A stretch of DNA of 64,000 nucleotides from Hymenobacter lapidarius (GTDB lineage: Bacteria; Bacteroidota; Bacteroidia; Cytophagales; Hymenobacteraceae), in contig NZ_MDZB01000084.1 of NCBI RefSeq assembly GCF_001816145.1, positions 1 to 64,000 of the forward strand, read 5' to 3'. Below are positions 47,489-58,120 of this stretch, one piece after another (the first letter of the stretch is position 1; each line of letters starts with the position of its first letter). The translations under genes were made by a program, and so were the position numbers. A model generated the notes under the pieces. It saw nothing but the letters and a program-made list of their open reading frames with translations, was not told the DNA's origin and made no database searches.

Positions 47489-50400
47489 CTATTTTTCCGG
47501 TCCAGCTTCTCCTGCCACTAACCGGAGCCGTACCCCGGCCGAATTTGCCCCAAATTCGGGGGCGTACAGGCACTGCACCTGGCTGAGGCCGCCCGAAAAA
47601 TCGCCGGCCTGCGCTGCCCGCAGCCGGTACTCGAAGACGTGCGTGCCGCGGGGCACAGCGCCAAAGAAAAAGTTGGTGGCCGCATCGCGCGGCGACTCGT
47701 AATAGCCCAGTCCGTTCTGGTATCGGTAGCCGCTCAGCTGGCTGATGGGCTCCAGGCCGGCGGCGCGCTGGTCCTTGAGGTGCACGTATTCGAGGGCACG
47801 GTCGGTGCGCAGCACCAGGCGCACTACCACCACGTCGCCCACGGGTATGGGCATGGCGGCCGAGATTTTTACCAGCGCCGGACCGCCCGTGGATTGAATT
47901 TCGTGGTAGAGCTGCCGCTCCAGGCTGAGCGGCGTGGCGGCGGGCGTCACCTTATCCATGTCCTCGAAATACTGCCAATAAAGCGCCCCCCAGGCCACGC
48001 CGGCATCGGGCTTGCGGATGGTGACTTTGCCCTGCGCGGGCTGCACCTCAGCGGCGGGCCAGCTGGTTTTGAAGTAGCCGGTGCCGGCCTGTGCTGCTTC
48101 GGACTGCACGGCCTGGCCGCCGACGGTGATTTGCAGCGGCTGCCGGGGCGCGAGCCAGTCGGAGCCACGCAACAGCAGGGCATAGCAGGCATCGGCGGTG
48201 GCGCGGGTGCTTTCCCAGTGGTGAGTTTGCTTTTGTTTGAGCAGCCAGAGCTTCATCTCGTCCACCGATTTTTGGTCGTTTTTTACTTCATCATAGGCTT
48301 CAATGAGCGTGGCCTGGGTTTCGGTGGGAGCCTCGCGCCAGTAGTAGCCGCCGCGCACTTCCTTCCAGTACATGCCCAGTTCGGGCGAGTGCAGGGCGTT
48401 TTCGGTGAGGGCGCGTAGAATATCCCGGGTAGCGGGGGCCGTTTTGGTGTCGCGGAACAGCGCCAGCGCTATTTGGGCCTGCAGGTAGCGCGTCTGGCTC
48501 GGCCAGAACGTGCCGGCTTGCTGGCGGTAGTAGGCGGCAGCTGGTTTGGCGGCGGGCACCACGGCGGGCTGCGGCCAGAAGCTGCGCGCGTACAAGGCCT
48601 GAATCTGCAGGTCGCTTAGGTGGTTGTCAGTCAGCTTCACGCTTTTCTGGCGCTTCAGCTCGGCGTAATCGCCGGCTAGGCGGCCGTCGAGGTAGCGCAG
48701 GGCCTGCTGCAGAATGGGCTGGGCCAATGGGTCGGTGTCGGCATCGAAGGCGCCCAGCTTCTTCAGCTTGCCGAAGCCGGCCACGATAAGCTGCGTGATG
48801 TACTGGTCATCGGGCATCTTCTCAAACCACGGGAAGGCGCCGCTTTCGGACTGCATGCGCTGCAGCTTGGCCAGGGAGGCGGCGGTTTCGGTGCGCAGGC
48901 GGGCCTCGTCAAACAGGGTGGTGAGGCGGGCCAGGCGCTCGGTTTCGCCCTGGGCGTCGCGCACCCAGGGAGTTTCCTGCAGGAGCAGTTTTTCAGCTCC
49001 TGGTTTTGGGCCAGCTTGCTGGCGAGGGCGTTTTTCTGGGCGGCAGTGCCGTTTTGGGCCTGGCGCGTCCACTCCGCCAGAATGGTTTTGAAGCGCGGGT
49101 TCGACCTAATGATTTGGGCGGCAATGAGGTTGGCGTAGAGCCGGCTGAATACCTGCTCCGAGCACTCGTAGGGGTACTCCATCAAGTAGGGCAGGCTCTG
49201 CACAGCACACCAGGCGGGGTTGGCCGTCATTTCCAACGTCAGCGAGTAGTTGCGGCGCGTGGGGCTGCTGGTGCTGGTGAGCTTTTTCAGCTCGAACTCC
49301 CGCGTGCCGGGGCCCACGACAGGCAGCGGCAGGCTCTCGGTGATGAGCAGGCGGTTGGGCAGTACGGGCAGGGTGTTTTCCTCGCCATCGGAGTCGCTAG
49401 TTGTCAGTTGTTGGTTGTCAGCTGTCGAGGCTTTTTTGCCTTTCTTGGCCTTCGCCTTCTTGGCTTTCTCTTCACCGACAACTGACAACGAAGAACTAGC
49501 AACCACCCGGTACGTTACCGCAACCGGCGCGAAGTCATTTGGCAGGCTGATTTCCCAGCCCATCGCGGCGCTCTGGTGCGCGGCAGCCGATACGGCTTGC
49601 TGCGCCGGGCCTTTCACAAGCTGGCTGGTGATGTCCTGGCCGGTGGCAGCGTCGAGCAGAAACAGCTGCGCGGTGCCAGCGGTGGCGTGGTCGGTCAGAT
49701 TGGAGAACTTGGCGGGAAAGGTGAACGTGTCGCCCTGCCGCAGAAAGCGCGGGGCGTTGGGTGTAATCTGGATTTCCTTTTGGGTGACAAGTTGCCGGGC
49801 CAGCTGGCCGCTGCGCAGGTTTTTGTCGTGGGCCAGAGCCAGTAGCTGCCAGCGTGTCACGGCTTCCGGCATCTGGAATTCGAGCACGATGCTACCGTTG
49901 CGGTCGGTGCGCAGGGCGGGCTGCCAGAAAGCCGTTTCGCGGAAGTCGGTGCGGGTGGGCACCGCCGAGAGGTCGACCGGGCGGTTGGTAGTCGTGGTGG
50001 CAACCGCAGCCGTCAGGTCGCTGCGGCCCTGGCCGGCGCCAAATCCCGTGACCACCACTTCGTTGAGCTGTTTGGATTGTGCCGACGCATCGGCCATCTC
50101 GGCTAAGTCGGGCGCCGCGGCGGGGCGGGCCATTGAGCCGCGTATGCGCACCCCACTCACCTGGCTATCCAGAGTGTGTCGTATACCATCGGTGAAAACA
50201 CCCCAGGTATTGAGCTCCGGATAAGCAATGCCATCTACGGCAGCGCCCGTATTTCCCTCCCGCGCAAGCGCACTCATCCAGTTAGCCGCTGCGAAGTACC
50301 CCTGCCAATTAAATTGCGCGGGGTAGTAGCCCCCGCCCAGTTCCAGCCCCATAAAACGGTGCTGCCGGAAAATATCCAGACTTTGGTCGTAGAGCGTGGC

Positions 50401-53400
50401 CAGTAGCTCGGCATCGGCGGGCTTGCCCGTGGCCTGGCGGATGGTGAGCTGCCAGGTTTCCTGCTGGCCCGGCCGCAGCTTGTCGCGGAACGTGCTAATG
50501 GACAGCTGCAGCGGCGCGGGTTTTTCCGCCACCTGCACCACGGCCTCGTGCTGGTACAAGTGGTTGTCGCGCACCTGCACGGTGTGCAGGTGCAGCGGGC
50601 CCGCTGCACTGGCCGGGCCGCTGGACACCGTGATGCGCCGCTGCTCGCCGGCTTTCAGCGTCAGCCATTCCTGACGCAGGAGCTTGCCGCCGCGCTCGGC
50701 CTGCACCAGAACGCGGGCATCGGCAGCGCTGCTGCCCAGCAGGAACGTGGCGGGCTGCCCCGGTGCCACCGTGTCGGCGAGGGCCACAAACCAGTCGGGC
50801 GTGGCGTAAGGAATGGTGCTGGCCTGCGAATCGTAGAGCGTGAGCTCGTGCCGGGCCCGCGCCGAATCGTCGCCCGTGGCCTGGGCTTCGAGCAGGTAGC
50901 GGCCCGTGGGCAACGCGGTCAGGGCCGCGTTCAGGTTGAGGACCGGGCCGGCTTTGGTGTCAAAAGCCACAGTGCTCACCAGCTCGGGCGAAGCTTCGTT
51001 CTCGGGTGTTTCCGGAGCAGGGCCGGGTACGCCGGGCGGGTTGGGCCGGTAGCGACGGGCCAGGAGGCGCACGGTGCCCGTGGTGGGCAGGGGCTCGCCG
51101 GTGGCGTTTACCCCCAGCAGGGTGAAGGCGGGCAGCCGCTGCTTGTCGGCCTGATTGGGGCCGGCCATGCTGAGGCTAAGGGGGTTGCGGCCCACGGGAA
51201 ACGCGCGGGTGCCGGTGCGCGTCTCGCCGGCCGGGTCAGTCACGTCGGCCACTACTTCAAACAAGTAGCCCGGCTCCCACCGGCGCGGGCGGCCCGGCGC
51301 TTCGATGACTAGAGGGGGCGTGAAGGTGATGGCAAACCGGCCCGCCGCGTCGGTGCTGGTGGTGCCGTGGGCTATTTCCTGGGTGCCGCCCTGGTTGGGC
51401 GCGTAGCTGCCACCCCGGAAACCGTAATCGAACATCGGCCACAGCTCGCGGCGCGTGACGCGGTAGGCTACTTGGGCGCCGTCGGTGGCCTGCCCGGAGT
51501 AGGCGCTGGCCTGCCCCCGCACCGTGAGCGGCTGGCCCAACTGCGGCCGGCCGGGCACAGAGTCAAGCTGTACGAAGAAGGTGGGGCGCTTGTAGTCCTC
51601 CACGGCAAAGGTGAGAGAACCGTCGTCGGCTCTCAGCGTGAAATCACCGTTGAGCAGGCCCGCGGGCAACACAAACGAGCCGTGGAAAGAACCGAACTCG
51701 TTCGTGACGAATTCCAGCGACTGTACGTTTTGGCCGTTCACGTCAATGAGCTCCACTTCCTGCTCCTCCCTGGTCAGCAGCTGGCTTTTGCCGCCTTTCT
51801 GCTCCACCAGTATGCCTTTGAAATATACCGTTTGCCCCGGCCGGTAGATGGCCCGGTCCGTGAATAGAAAACAGCGGGTATCGCCATCATTCGACGCCCG
51901 GGCATAATGCTGGCCAATGTTATCGAGCAGAACGGTATCGGCCCCTTTCCACACTTTAATGGACACCACCCGCTCGGCATTCGTTTTGCCATCGGCCGAG
52001 GTGGGGGCTGGGAGCGTCACCTCGCCGGTGGCCGCCGTCTGGCGCCGCTCGGAAGTGCGAGTGACCTGCTGCCGCTGCTGCGAATCATAGCTGCTGTAGG
52101 TGCCCTGCACCTGCACGCCCGCCAGCGGAATGCCGCTCTGGCGCTGCAGCACCAGCAGCTGCGGCGTCCCGGTAGCTGGCTCGAACCGGTGGACCACACT
52201 CAACTCGCTGGCGCCTACCAAGGCGTAGGAAGTAACGCTAGTGGCCGCAACCTTGCCCGAAGGACTAGTTGCGCTGCTGATTACGAGGATGTAGTAGCCC
52301 GTGGGCAGGGCCTGCCCGGCGACGGCCAGCGGCCGCGCCTTGTATTCAAGCGCCTCAGAAGGCACCGGAATATCCCAACTGGCGGCTGGCTTGGCGTCTT
52401 TTATCTGCTTCTGGTATTCCTCAACATCCCGCTGCCGAAGGTAGCCCGCGCGCTTCAATGCCGTCCATTCCCGCAGGGAAATAGGGTAGGCGCGGCCGTG
52501 CAGCTCGGCCACATTGCGCACCGTCAGGTTGAGGCGCCAGGGCTGGTTGGGCACCACCAGCTCGGTAGTTTCTATTGCCAGCTCCGGGCGCTCAATCTGC
52601 TCGCGCAGCTGCCGCGCCCGCGCCGCGCCACGCGACTTCGGAAACCGCGCCTCCGCCTCCCGGGCCAGCTTCACGGCGGCCACGTTGTCGCCGTCTTCGC
52701 GCACGGCTTCGGCCCGGCGGGCCATGAATTCGGTGCTGATGGGTAGGTCGGCGTAGGTCGCAGTCATGCGCAGCAGGGCGGGCTCGTACTGCTCGGCCAG
52801 GTCGGTGCCCTGGGTGATGCTGTTTAGGAAATCCAGCCGCTGTAGGTCCACATCGGCCAGTGCGGCCCGGTTGGCTGGTACCTGCTGCTGGCGCGAGGCC
52901 GTGAGCCGCTGCAGCACGTGCAGCGCGTGCAGCTGCCCGTTGAGAGAATCGGCATCGGGCGCGAGCAGGCGCAGGGCGGCAAACTCCGCTGCCGGGCCAA
53001 ACAGCTTCGGCTCGGTGAGCTGGAACTGCTGCTCGGGGCGGGTCACGTATAATTCCTGGTTTTTCAGGCCCTCAATGGCGCGGTGGGCCAGCAGGTCGTA
53101 CAGGCTGGGGCGCAGGGCGCGGCCTTCGGTATCACCATTAAAAACCAGGTCACCCAACGTGCGCAGGGAAATATAGAGCTGCTTTTGGGGCGCGTCTTCC
53201 ACCGACTGGTAGTAATGCCGCACGATGGCCGCGCCCAGCCGGCCCATGTCCCAGGTGGCCAGGCTGGTGCCGCCGTCAGCGGTTTTCTGGTCGTCGGTGG
53301 TGGGCCGGGCGCCGGCCGTGCGGCCGTAGAGGCGGTAGCGGTTTTGGTTGAGGTAGGTGGTGTAGAGCTCGGCCAGCAGCGAGTGCAGAATGGGCCGGGC

Positions 53401-53706
53401 CGGGAAAGTGGCTGTTTTCAGCTCCGTTTCGAGCAGCGCAATGGCTTTCTCGGCCTCGTCCTCTTCCTTGGCTTGCAGCAGGCGGATTTTGTAGAGCAGG
53501 GCCCGCACGTAGGCGGGGTCATTTTGCTCTTTGCGGGCCTGCTGGTAGATGGCCTCCACCAACGGCGCGGCCGTGGCCGTCTGCCCTTTTGCGAGCAGGG
53601 CATCTACTTTTTTCCACTGGGCGGCGAAAGGAGTGGGCGATGGCACGGCGGAGGTGCTGCTGAGAACGACCATCAGCAGCAAGCAGGCGAAAAGGAAGAA
53701 ACGCAT
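47489..53706 (-). pseudogene. Alpha-2-macroglobulin family protein with VVVTG segment, frameshifted near its C-terminus
   Basis: The gene would encode about 2070 residues. From ATG 53706 there is a signal peptide (MRFFLFACLLLMVVLSST), a TPR-like helical part (to about 420), then macroglobulin-type domains (RAIYRPGQTVYFKG near 640 is the MG2 signature). At about residue 1214 a LNEVVVTGFG segment like the SusC TonB-plug start appears. The alpha-2-macroglobulin domain follows (TRTDFRETAFWQPAL), then the thioester motif CSEQ at about 1512. At about 48988-48993 one base is missing: the first frame ends in non-homologous sequence, and the expected LLLQETPWV continues in the next frame to 47489. It would be a periplasmic or surface protease trap. 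Intact except for this base. Confidence 0.85.
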
Positions 53707-53851
53707 AAGCAGAAAGCAGGTTTTGGGTGATGCCTTATCGATGCCGGCCCGGCTGATATTGCATACCCATGGTACCGCTTTTGTGAAACAAACCCCTGCC
53801 CCGACAATGCCAGGGCGGGGTTCGGGAGGAGAAAATCAGAAACAAGCCGGC

Positions 53852-54448
53852 CTAAGCCGCTGACTTCTTGGCGCCCACGACGTGGCCGGCCAGCACGGCC
53901 TCGGCCTGCGCCACGTGCCGCTGAATGTGCACCACGAGGAATTCCAGCTGGTCGGCCAGCCGGAGCAGCAGCAGCGGAAATACGGCGTTGGGGATGAGCA
54001 CGGCGTTGGCGTTTACCTGGCGGGCCAGCAGCGCCAGGCGCAGCAACTCGTCGATTTGGCGGCTGAACACCTCGGCCACGGTGCGGGGCAGGCGGTTGCC
54101 GGTGGGCGCGTAGCGCTGGGGCGTGTTGTAGGTTTTGATGCTGGCCGGGGTGCGCATGGCGTTCACAAACCGGCCACCGAAATAGCCCTGCTTCACGGTA
54201 GGCGTGGGCTTGGAGCCGCGGGCCTGGGCCTTGGCAATTCGTTTGGCGATGCTGGGCAGGTAGTAGCCGCCCACAATGTTGAGGTGCTCCAGGCACTGGC
54301 CGGCGCTCCAGCGGCTGGGGCTGGGCCGGCGGTTGAGCTCCTCGGCGCTCAGGGGACGGAAGCGCTGCTGGGCCTTGACCCGCAGCAAAAGCAGGTCCTC
54401 GGTCAGCTGGTCAAAAAAATCGGAGGTGGCGCGGACGACAGCAGGCAT
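53852..54448 (-). CDS. DinB-like protein
   Basis: A 198-residue four-helix bundle of the DinB/YfiT superfamily. ATG 54448 begins the first helix (ATSDFFDQLTEDLLLLR); an upstream in-frame extension has no family features. WSAGQCLEHLNIVGGYY carries the first metal His, and the last helix (FLVVHIQRHVAQAE) holds two more. Family members are metal-dependent thiol transferases or of unknown activity. It is a single gene downstream of no operon. A GC-rich hairpin at 53789-53822 may end its transcript. Confidence 0.85.
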   Translation of the reverse strand: MPAVVRATSDFFDQLTEDLLLLRVKAQQRFRPLSAEELNRRPSPSRWSAGQCLEHLNIVGGYYLPSIAKRIAKAQARGSKPTPTVKQGYFGGRFVNAMRTPASIKTYNTPQRYAPTGNRLPRTVAEVFSRQIDELLRLALLARQVNANAVLIPNAVFPLLLLRLADQLEFLVVHIQRHVAQAEAVLAGHVVGAKKSAA

Positions 54449-55136
54449 AGGCGCGGGGGCTAACAAGCCATAAACATACAAGTAGACGGCCGATTCTGAC
54501 CGGACACGGGCCTGAGCGCACGGCTGCACGCGCGGCAAAGGGTAGTGGCCCGGCTTCCTGGGCTCCCGCCAGAACAACCCTTGTACCGCTATAGTGCGCC
54601 GGCGACGCTTTTGTCCACGGGGTTTTTACGGTTATTTCCCGCAAGCTGTTCACGTTAATTTTTTGGGCCCTAATCGGCACAGGAGCACCAGCGCATAAAC
54701 CTCCTATCAACCCGAGCAGTTGGCGCCGCAGCCTTTCCTCCCCGCAGCGACAAGGGCTCCCTACCGAACGGCCCCAATGGCTCCCCCTCGGCCCAAATGC
54801 GTTTTGTATTCGCACGCTTGCTCGCAGGCTCCGCGTTGCCCCGGTTGCCTTGCCGCAAGAAGCAACTGCCAGGGCACCGGTATGTTGGGGCCCCTAATGT
54901 CTTTTTGCGTTTTTTATTCGAACCAACAGCCAGCCCAAAGGCGCTTTCTGAGCTGTAAATGCGGCCATAAAACAAAAATATTTAAATACTTAAATTTGAT
55001 AAGCATTTAGTGCTAATCAGTTTTAGGGCCGTTTTGTCCTTTTACGGGGCCGGGCCGGGGCCGTTCCTTTGCGGCTCATCCCCCACAGCTGCTGAGCCAC
55101 CGGCTACCTTGCCGGCTCATTCTGACTTTTTTTCTG
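54449..55136. other. Intergenic region without a supported gene
   Basis: About 690 bp between divergent genes. Short open frames exist but none has a signal peptide or known domain. Positions 54960-55020 are notably AT-rich (AATATTTAAATACTTAAATTTG type) and likely part of the promoter of the barrel gene at 55137; TTCCTTTG at 55064-55071 differs from TAnnTTTG by one base. Otherwise nothing is seen. Confidence 0.6.
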
Positions 55137-55916
55137 ATGTCAATCCTTCGCAACCCTTTCTTATGCGCCGCCCTGCTGGGCCTGGGCGCGGCCTCCGCCG
55201 CGCGGGCCCAAACGCCCCCGGCCGATACGGCCCGCTTCTACCGCCACCACCTGGGCCTGACGGCCAGCCCGCAGCTCGACAAATTCTTCACGGCCAACCG
55301 CAGCTTGCCCGTGGGCCTGCTCTACAAGCGCCAGACGCAGCCCCACGCCCTCTGGCGCTTTGGGCTGATGCTGAACCAGGACTACCGCCGCCGGGATGAG
55401 AACCAACGCCCCGTGCCTAACCTCAAGTCAAACGAGGAGTACGAATACAACAACCGGGGCGCCAGTGCCAGCGTGGGCCGGGAATTTACCCACCGCTTCT
55501 CCCCGCGCTGGACCGGTACTGCCGGGGCCGACCTCGTCCTCGGCTTCTCCTTTTTCACGCACACTGTCAAGCAGCAGTACGGGGGGGATTCCCCTCCAAC
55601 CATCCCCCCGACTCCCCCTTCCCCGCCGTTTGAGAACGAGCAGACCGATTACTTCCGCCAGTATCATGCGGCGTTCATGCCCTTCGTCGGTCTTCGCTTT
55701 GCCGTGCAGCCGCGCCTGTACGTCAGCGCCGAGTCGTCGGTCAACGCCGCCTACTCTTGGCGCACCATCAAAAGCGACTCTAAGGTGACGGATTTGTTGA
55801 CGGGGGAGGTTTTGGGGCGCAGCGGGCCGATACGGCAGGTACTTACCGACCAAACGTTTGCGCTTCGCTTCAAGCTCGTCAATCAACTCAGCGTGCATTA
55901 CCAGTTTGGCCGCTAG
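55137..55916 (+). CDS. Hypothetical outer-membrane beta-barrel protein
   Basis: A 259-residue protein with a signal peptide (residues 1-24, ending ARAQ). The mature part alternates short strands (KFFTANRSLPVGLLYKRQ, LWRFGLMLNQDYRRR, FMPFVGLRFAVQPRLYVSAESSVN) and ends VHYQFGR. A Pro-rich loop (PTIPPTPPSPPFE) lies in the middle and is probably surface-exposed. It resembles the small barrel proteins common in Bacteroidota. No function is known. It is 54 bp upstream of the interrupted T9SS gene, so the pair may be co-transcribed. Confidence 0.7.
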   Translation: MSILRNPFLCAALLGLGAASAARAQTPPADTARFYRHHLGLTASPQLDKFFTANRSLPVGLLYKRQTQPHALWRFGLMLNQDYRRRDENQRPVPNLKSNEEYEYNNRGASASVGREFTHRFSPRWTGTAGADLVLGFSFFTHTVKQQYGGDSPPTIPPTPPSPPFENEQTDYFRQYHAAFMPFVGLRFAVQPRLYVSAESSVNAAYSWRTIKSDSKVTDLLTGEVLGRSGPIRQVLTDQTFALRFKLVNQLSVHYQFGR

Positions 55917-55970
55917 TAACTGGATTTAGTCGTGTTCTTTTTTTACCAAACTTTTCTACCAAAACATCTC

Positions 55971-57848
55971 ATGAAAAACGTTTACAATCAGCTGCGCAGA
56001 TGCATTTCTGCGCTCGTACTGTTGCTCAGCGCACTCTCCCTAGCACATGCTCAGAGTTGGTCGCCGGCTACCCCGGCTACCGTTTGCCCGGGTGAACCCG
56101 GGATTTATACCCTCTCTGGCATCCCTACTGGCTCACGTGTAATATCGGGGAAGAACGCTGCCACTATTTCGGGCGGGGCATTCACCATTACACCCACGCT
56201 GGATACGAGTAAGGGCAGTATCAAATGTGAAGTGGTTTGGGGGGATGACCCCACCGGCGGTAAAATAACGGTGAACGTTGAAAGTCCAACTCGCGACGCT
56301 AATGGCAATATCACAGGTTATCAAACCATTTCCAACAACACGTTCACTGCCCGTATCCGTTCAGTCGCCGGCCAGCCCGGCCCAACGGGTTCAACGAGCA
56401 TTCCCTTTTGCAGCACGTCTACGTTCACGCTTTCGGTTGAACCCATTGGATACTTTGTCAACGTGCCCAACGAGCCGATTCCAGCCTACCTGTGGGAGGT
56501 GCCGGCCAGCTGGGCGGTAACGGGCGCTACGCTCATTCCCTCGTTTGCCACCACCCCCAACGACTTCCGCCTCTACCAGGGCTCGCAGGGCTCGCGCAGC
56601 ATCTCTGTTACCCCGACGCCGGGCGGCAACGTGGACCTGCGCGTGTTTCAGTACAGCAGCACCTGCAACCAGACGTATTATCCTTCCTAGCCCTACAAGC
56701 TGCTCAGCTTTCCGGGGGCCTTCCGCATTCGGCGCCAACCCACGGTTGTGGTCAGTTCGGGGCCAAGCAGCGTGTACTGCGGCGACCGGACCGCCGTTAC
56801 CTACACGGCCCAGGTCAGCCAAACCAATGGGATTGCGCGGTTTGACTGGACGTATCCCAGCGGCTGGACGGTGCAGGGCAGCGCCAGCGGCAGCAGCATT
56901 ACGCTCATTCCCAGCGGGAGCAGCGGCGGCAGTGTGTCCGTCCAGGCGGTTTACACTTGTGGCGGGGCGACCACCCTGGCCGTGCCCACCTCGGCGCCCG
57001 TCAACGTGACCCTGCGGCCGGAGCTGGCCCCGCCAAGGTTTACGGCCGGCAACTACGACCTGTGCCTGAACGAAACCAGGCGCTTTGAAGTGGCGCCCGT
57101 GCCCGGCGCGAGCAGTTACGAGTGGACGGTGTCGCCCGGCAACCTGTCCCCCAGCGGCCCGATTACGACCACCGTACCCTACCTCGACATCACGGCGCCC
57201 GCCAACAACTCCCAGCCCGATGGCGAAGTGTCGGTCGTAGCCAAGGCCACCAACGGCTGCCTGCCCTCGACGCGGGCTACGGTGCGCTTCCAGATTGGGG
57301 CCGGCGAGGCCACGTTCAGCAGCTCGGCCAGCTACTACGGCTACGTGTGCCCCGACGGGCCGGTCTCCTTTACCGTGGAACGGTCCAAGCAGCGCGGCGC
57401 GGACGCCTACGTCTGGTACGTCAACGAAGTGCCGGACTACAACCACGGCGGCTCGTTTCAGATAACGGCCCCGTCGGCCGGAAACTCAACCTACGTGCGG
57501 GTAGTGGTGACCAACGACTGCAGCGGGTCCGGCGTGCTGTTTGAGTTTGGCCAGGCCGTGTACGGGGCCACCGAAATCGACGGAATGCCGTGCCAAAACG
57601 TGCGGCTGGGCACGGAGCTCTGCACGGCCACCTACCCCAACCCCGCCGACGCGGCGCTCACCGTGGAGCAGGCGGCCGGCGCTACCACCACGATTTACAA
57701 CAGCCAGGGCCGGCTCATGTACACGGCCCGGAAAGGCAAACACACGGCCACGGTCGACACCCACGCCTGGCCTGCGGGCCTCTACTACCTGCACACGCAG
57801 ACCAATAAGAGCATGGAGCGCTGCCGCATTCAAATCGAGCACCGCTAG
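55971..57848 (+). pseudogene. T9SS-exported PKD-like protein with an in-frame amber stop
   Basis: A single reading frame of 626 codons interrupted by TAG at 56688-56690; coding continues in the same frame (PYKLLSFPGAFRIRR) after it. Signal peptide near the N-terminus (ALVLLLSALSLAHAQ), then several beta-sandwich repeats with Cys pairs (VCPGEPGIYTLSG, YCGDRTAVTYTA, DLCLNETRRFEV, VCPDGPVSFTV), similar to PKD/Ig-like adhesion repeats. It ends in a type A T9SS domain (TYPNPADAALTVE, YNSQGRLMY, WPAGLYYL). Truncation at codon 240 would remove the export signal, so the short product would stay in the periplasm. A single-base change explains it. Confidence 0.85.
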
Positions 57849-58120
57849 GGCGTAAGCCTGCGCGGCCCGTCGTGGTCATTAAGCCTTCCTGTATTCGGAC
57901 TTAAGTACGGGGGACCTTTCGTCCTACCGTGCGCCTCACCCAGGCCCCCTCCTTTTCGAAGTGGGGGGCCTGACTATTCACGCCGGGTGCCATCTGGCTC
58001 CCCCTGGGGGCCGTGCCCCATGGGGGTCCCGTGAGGCGCACGTTAAAGCTTCGGCTCCCGGCTGGCTTGCTAAGCACGGGGAAGTTAATTTTGAAGCCAG
58101 CTGCTTCATCTTTTTGCTTT

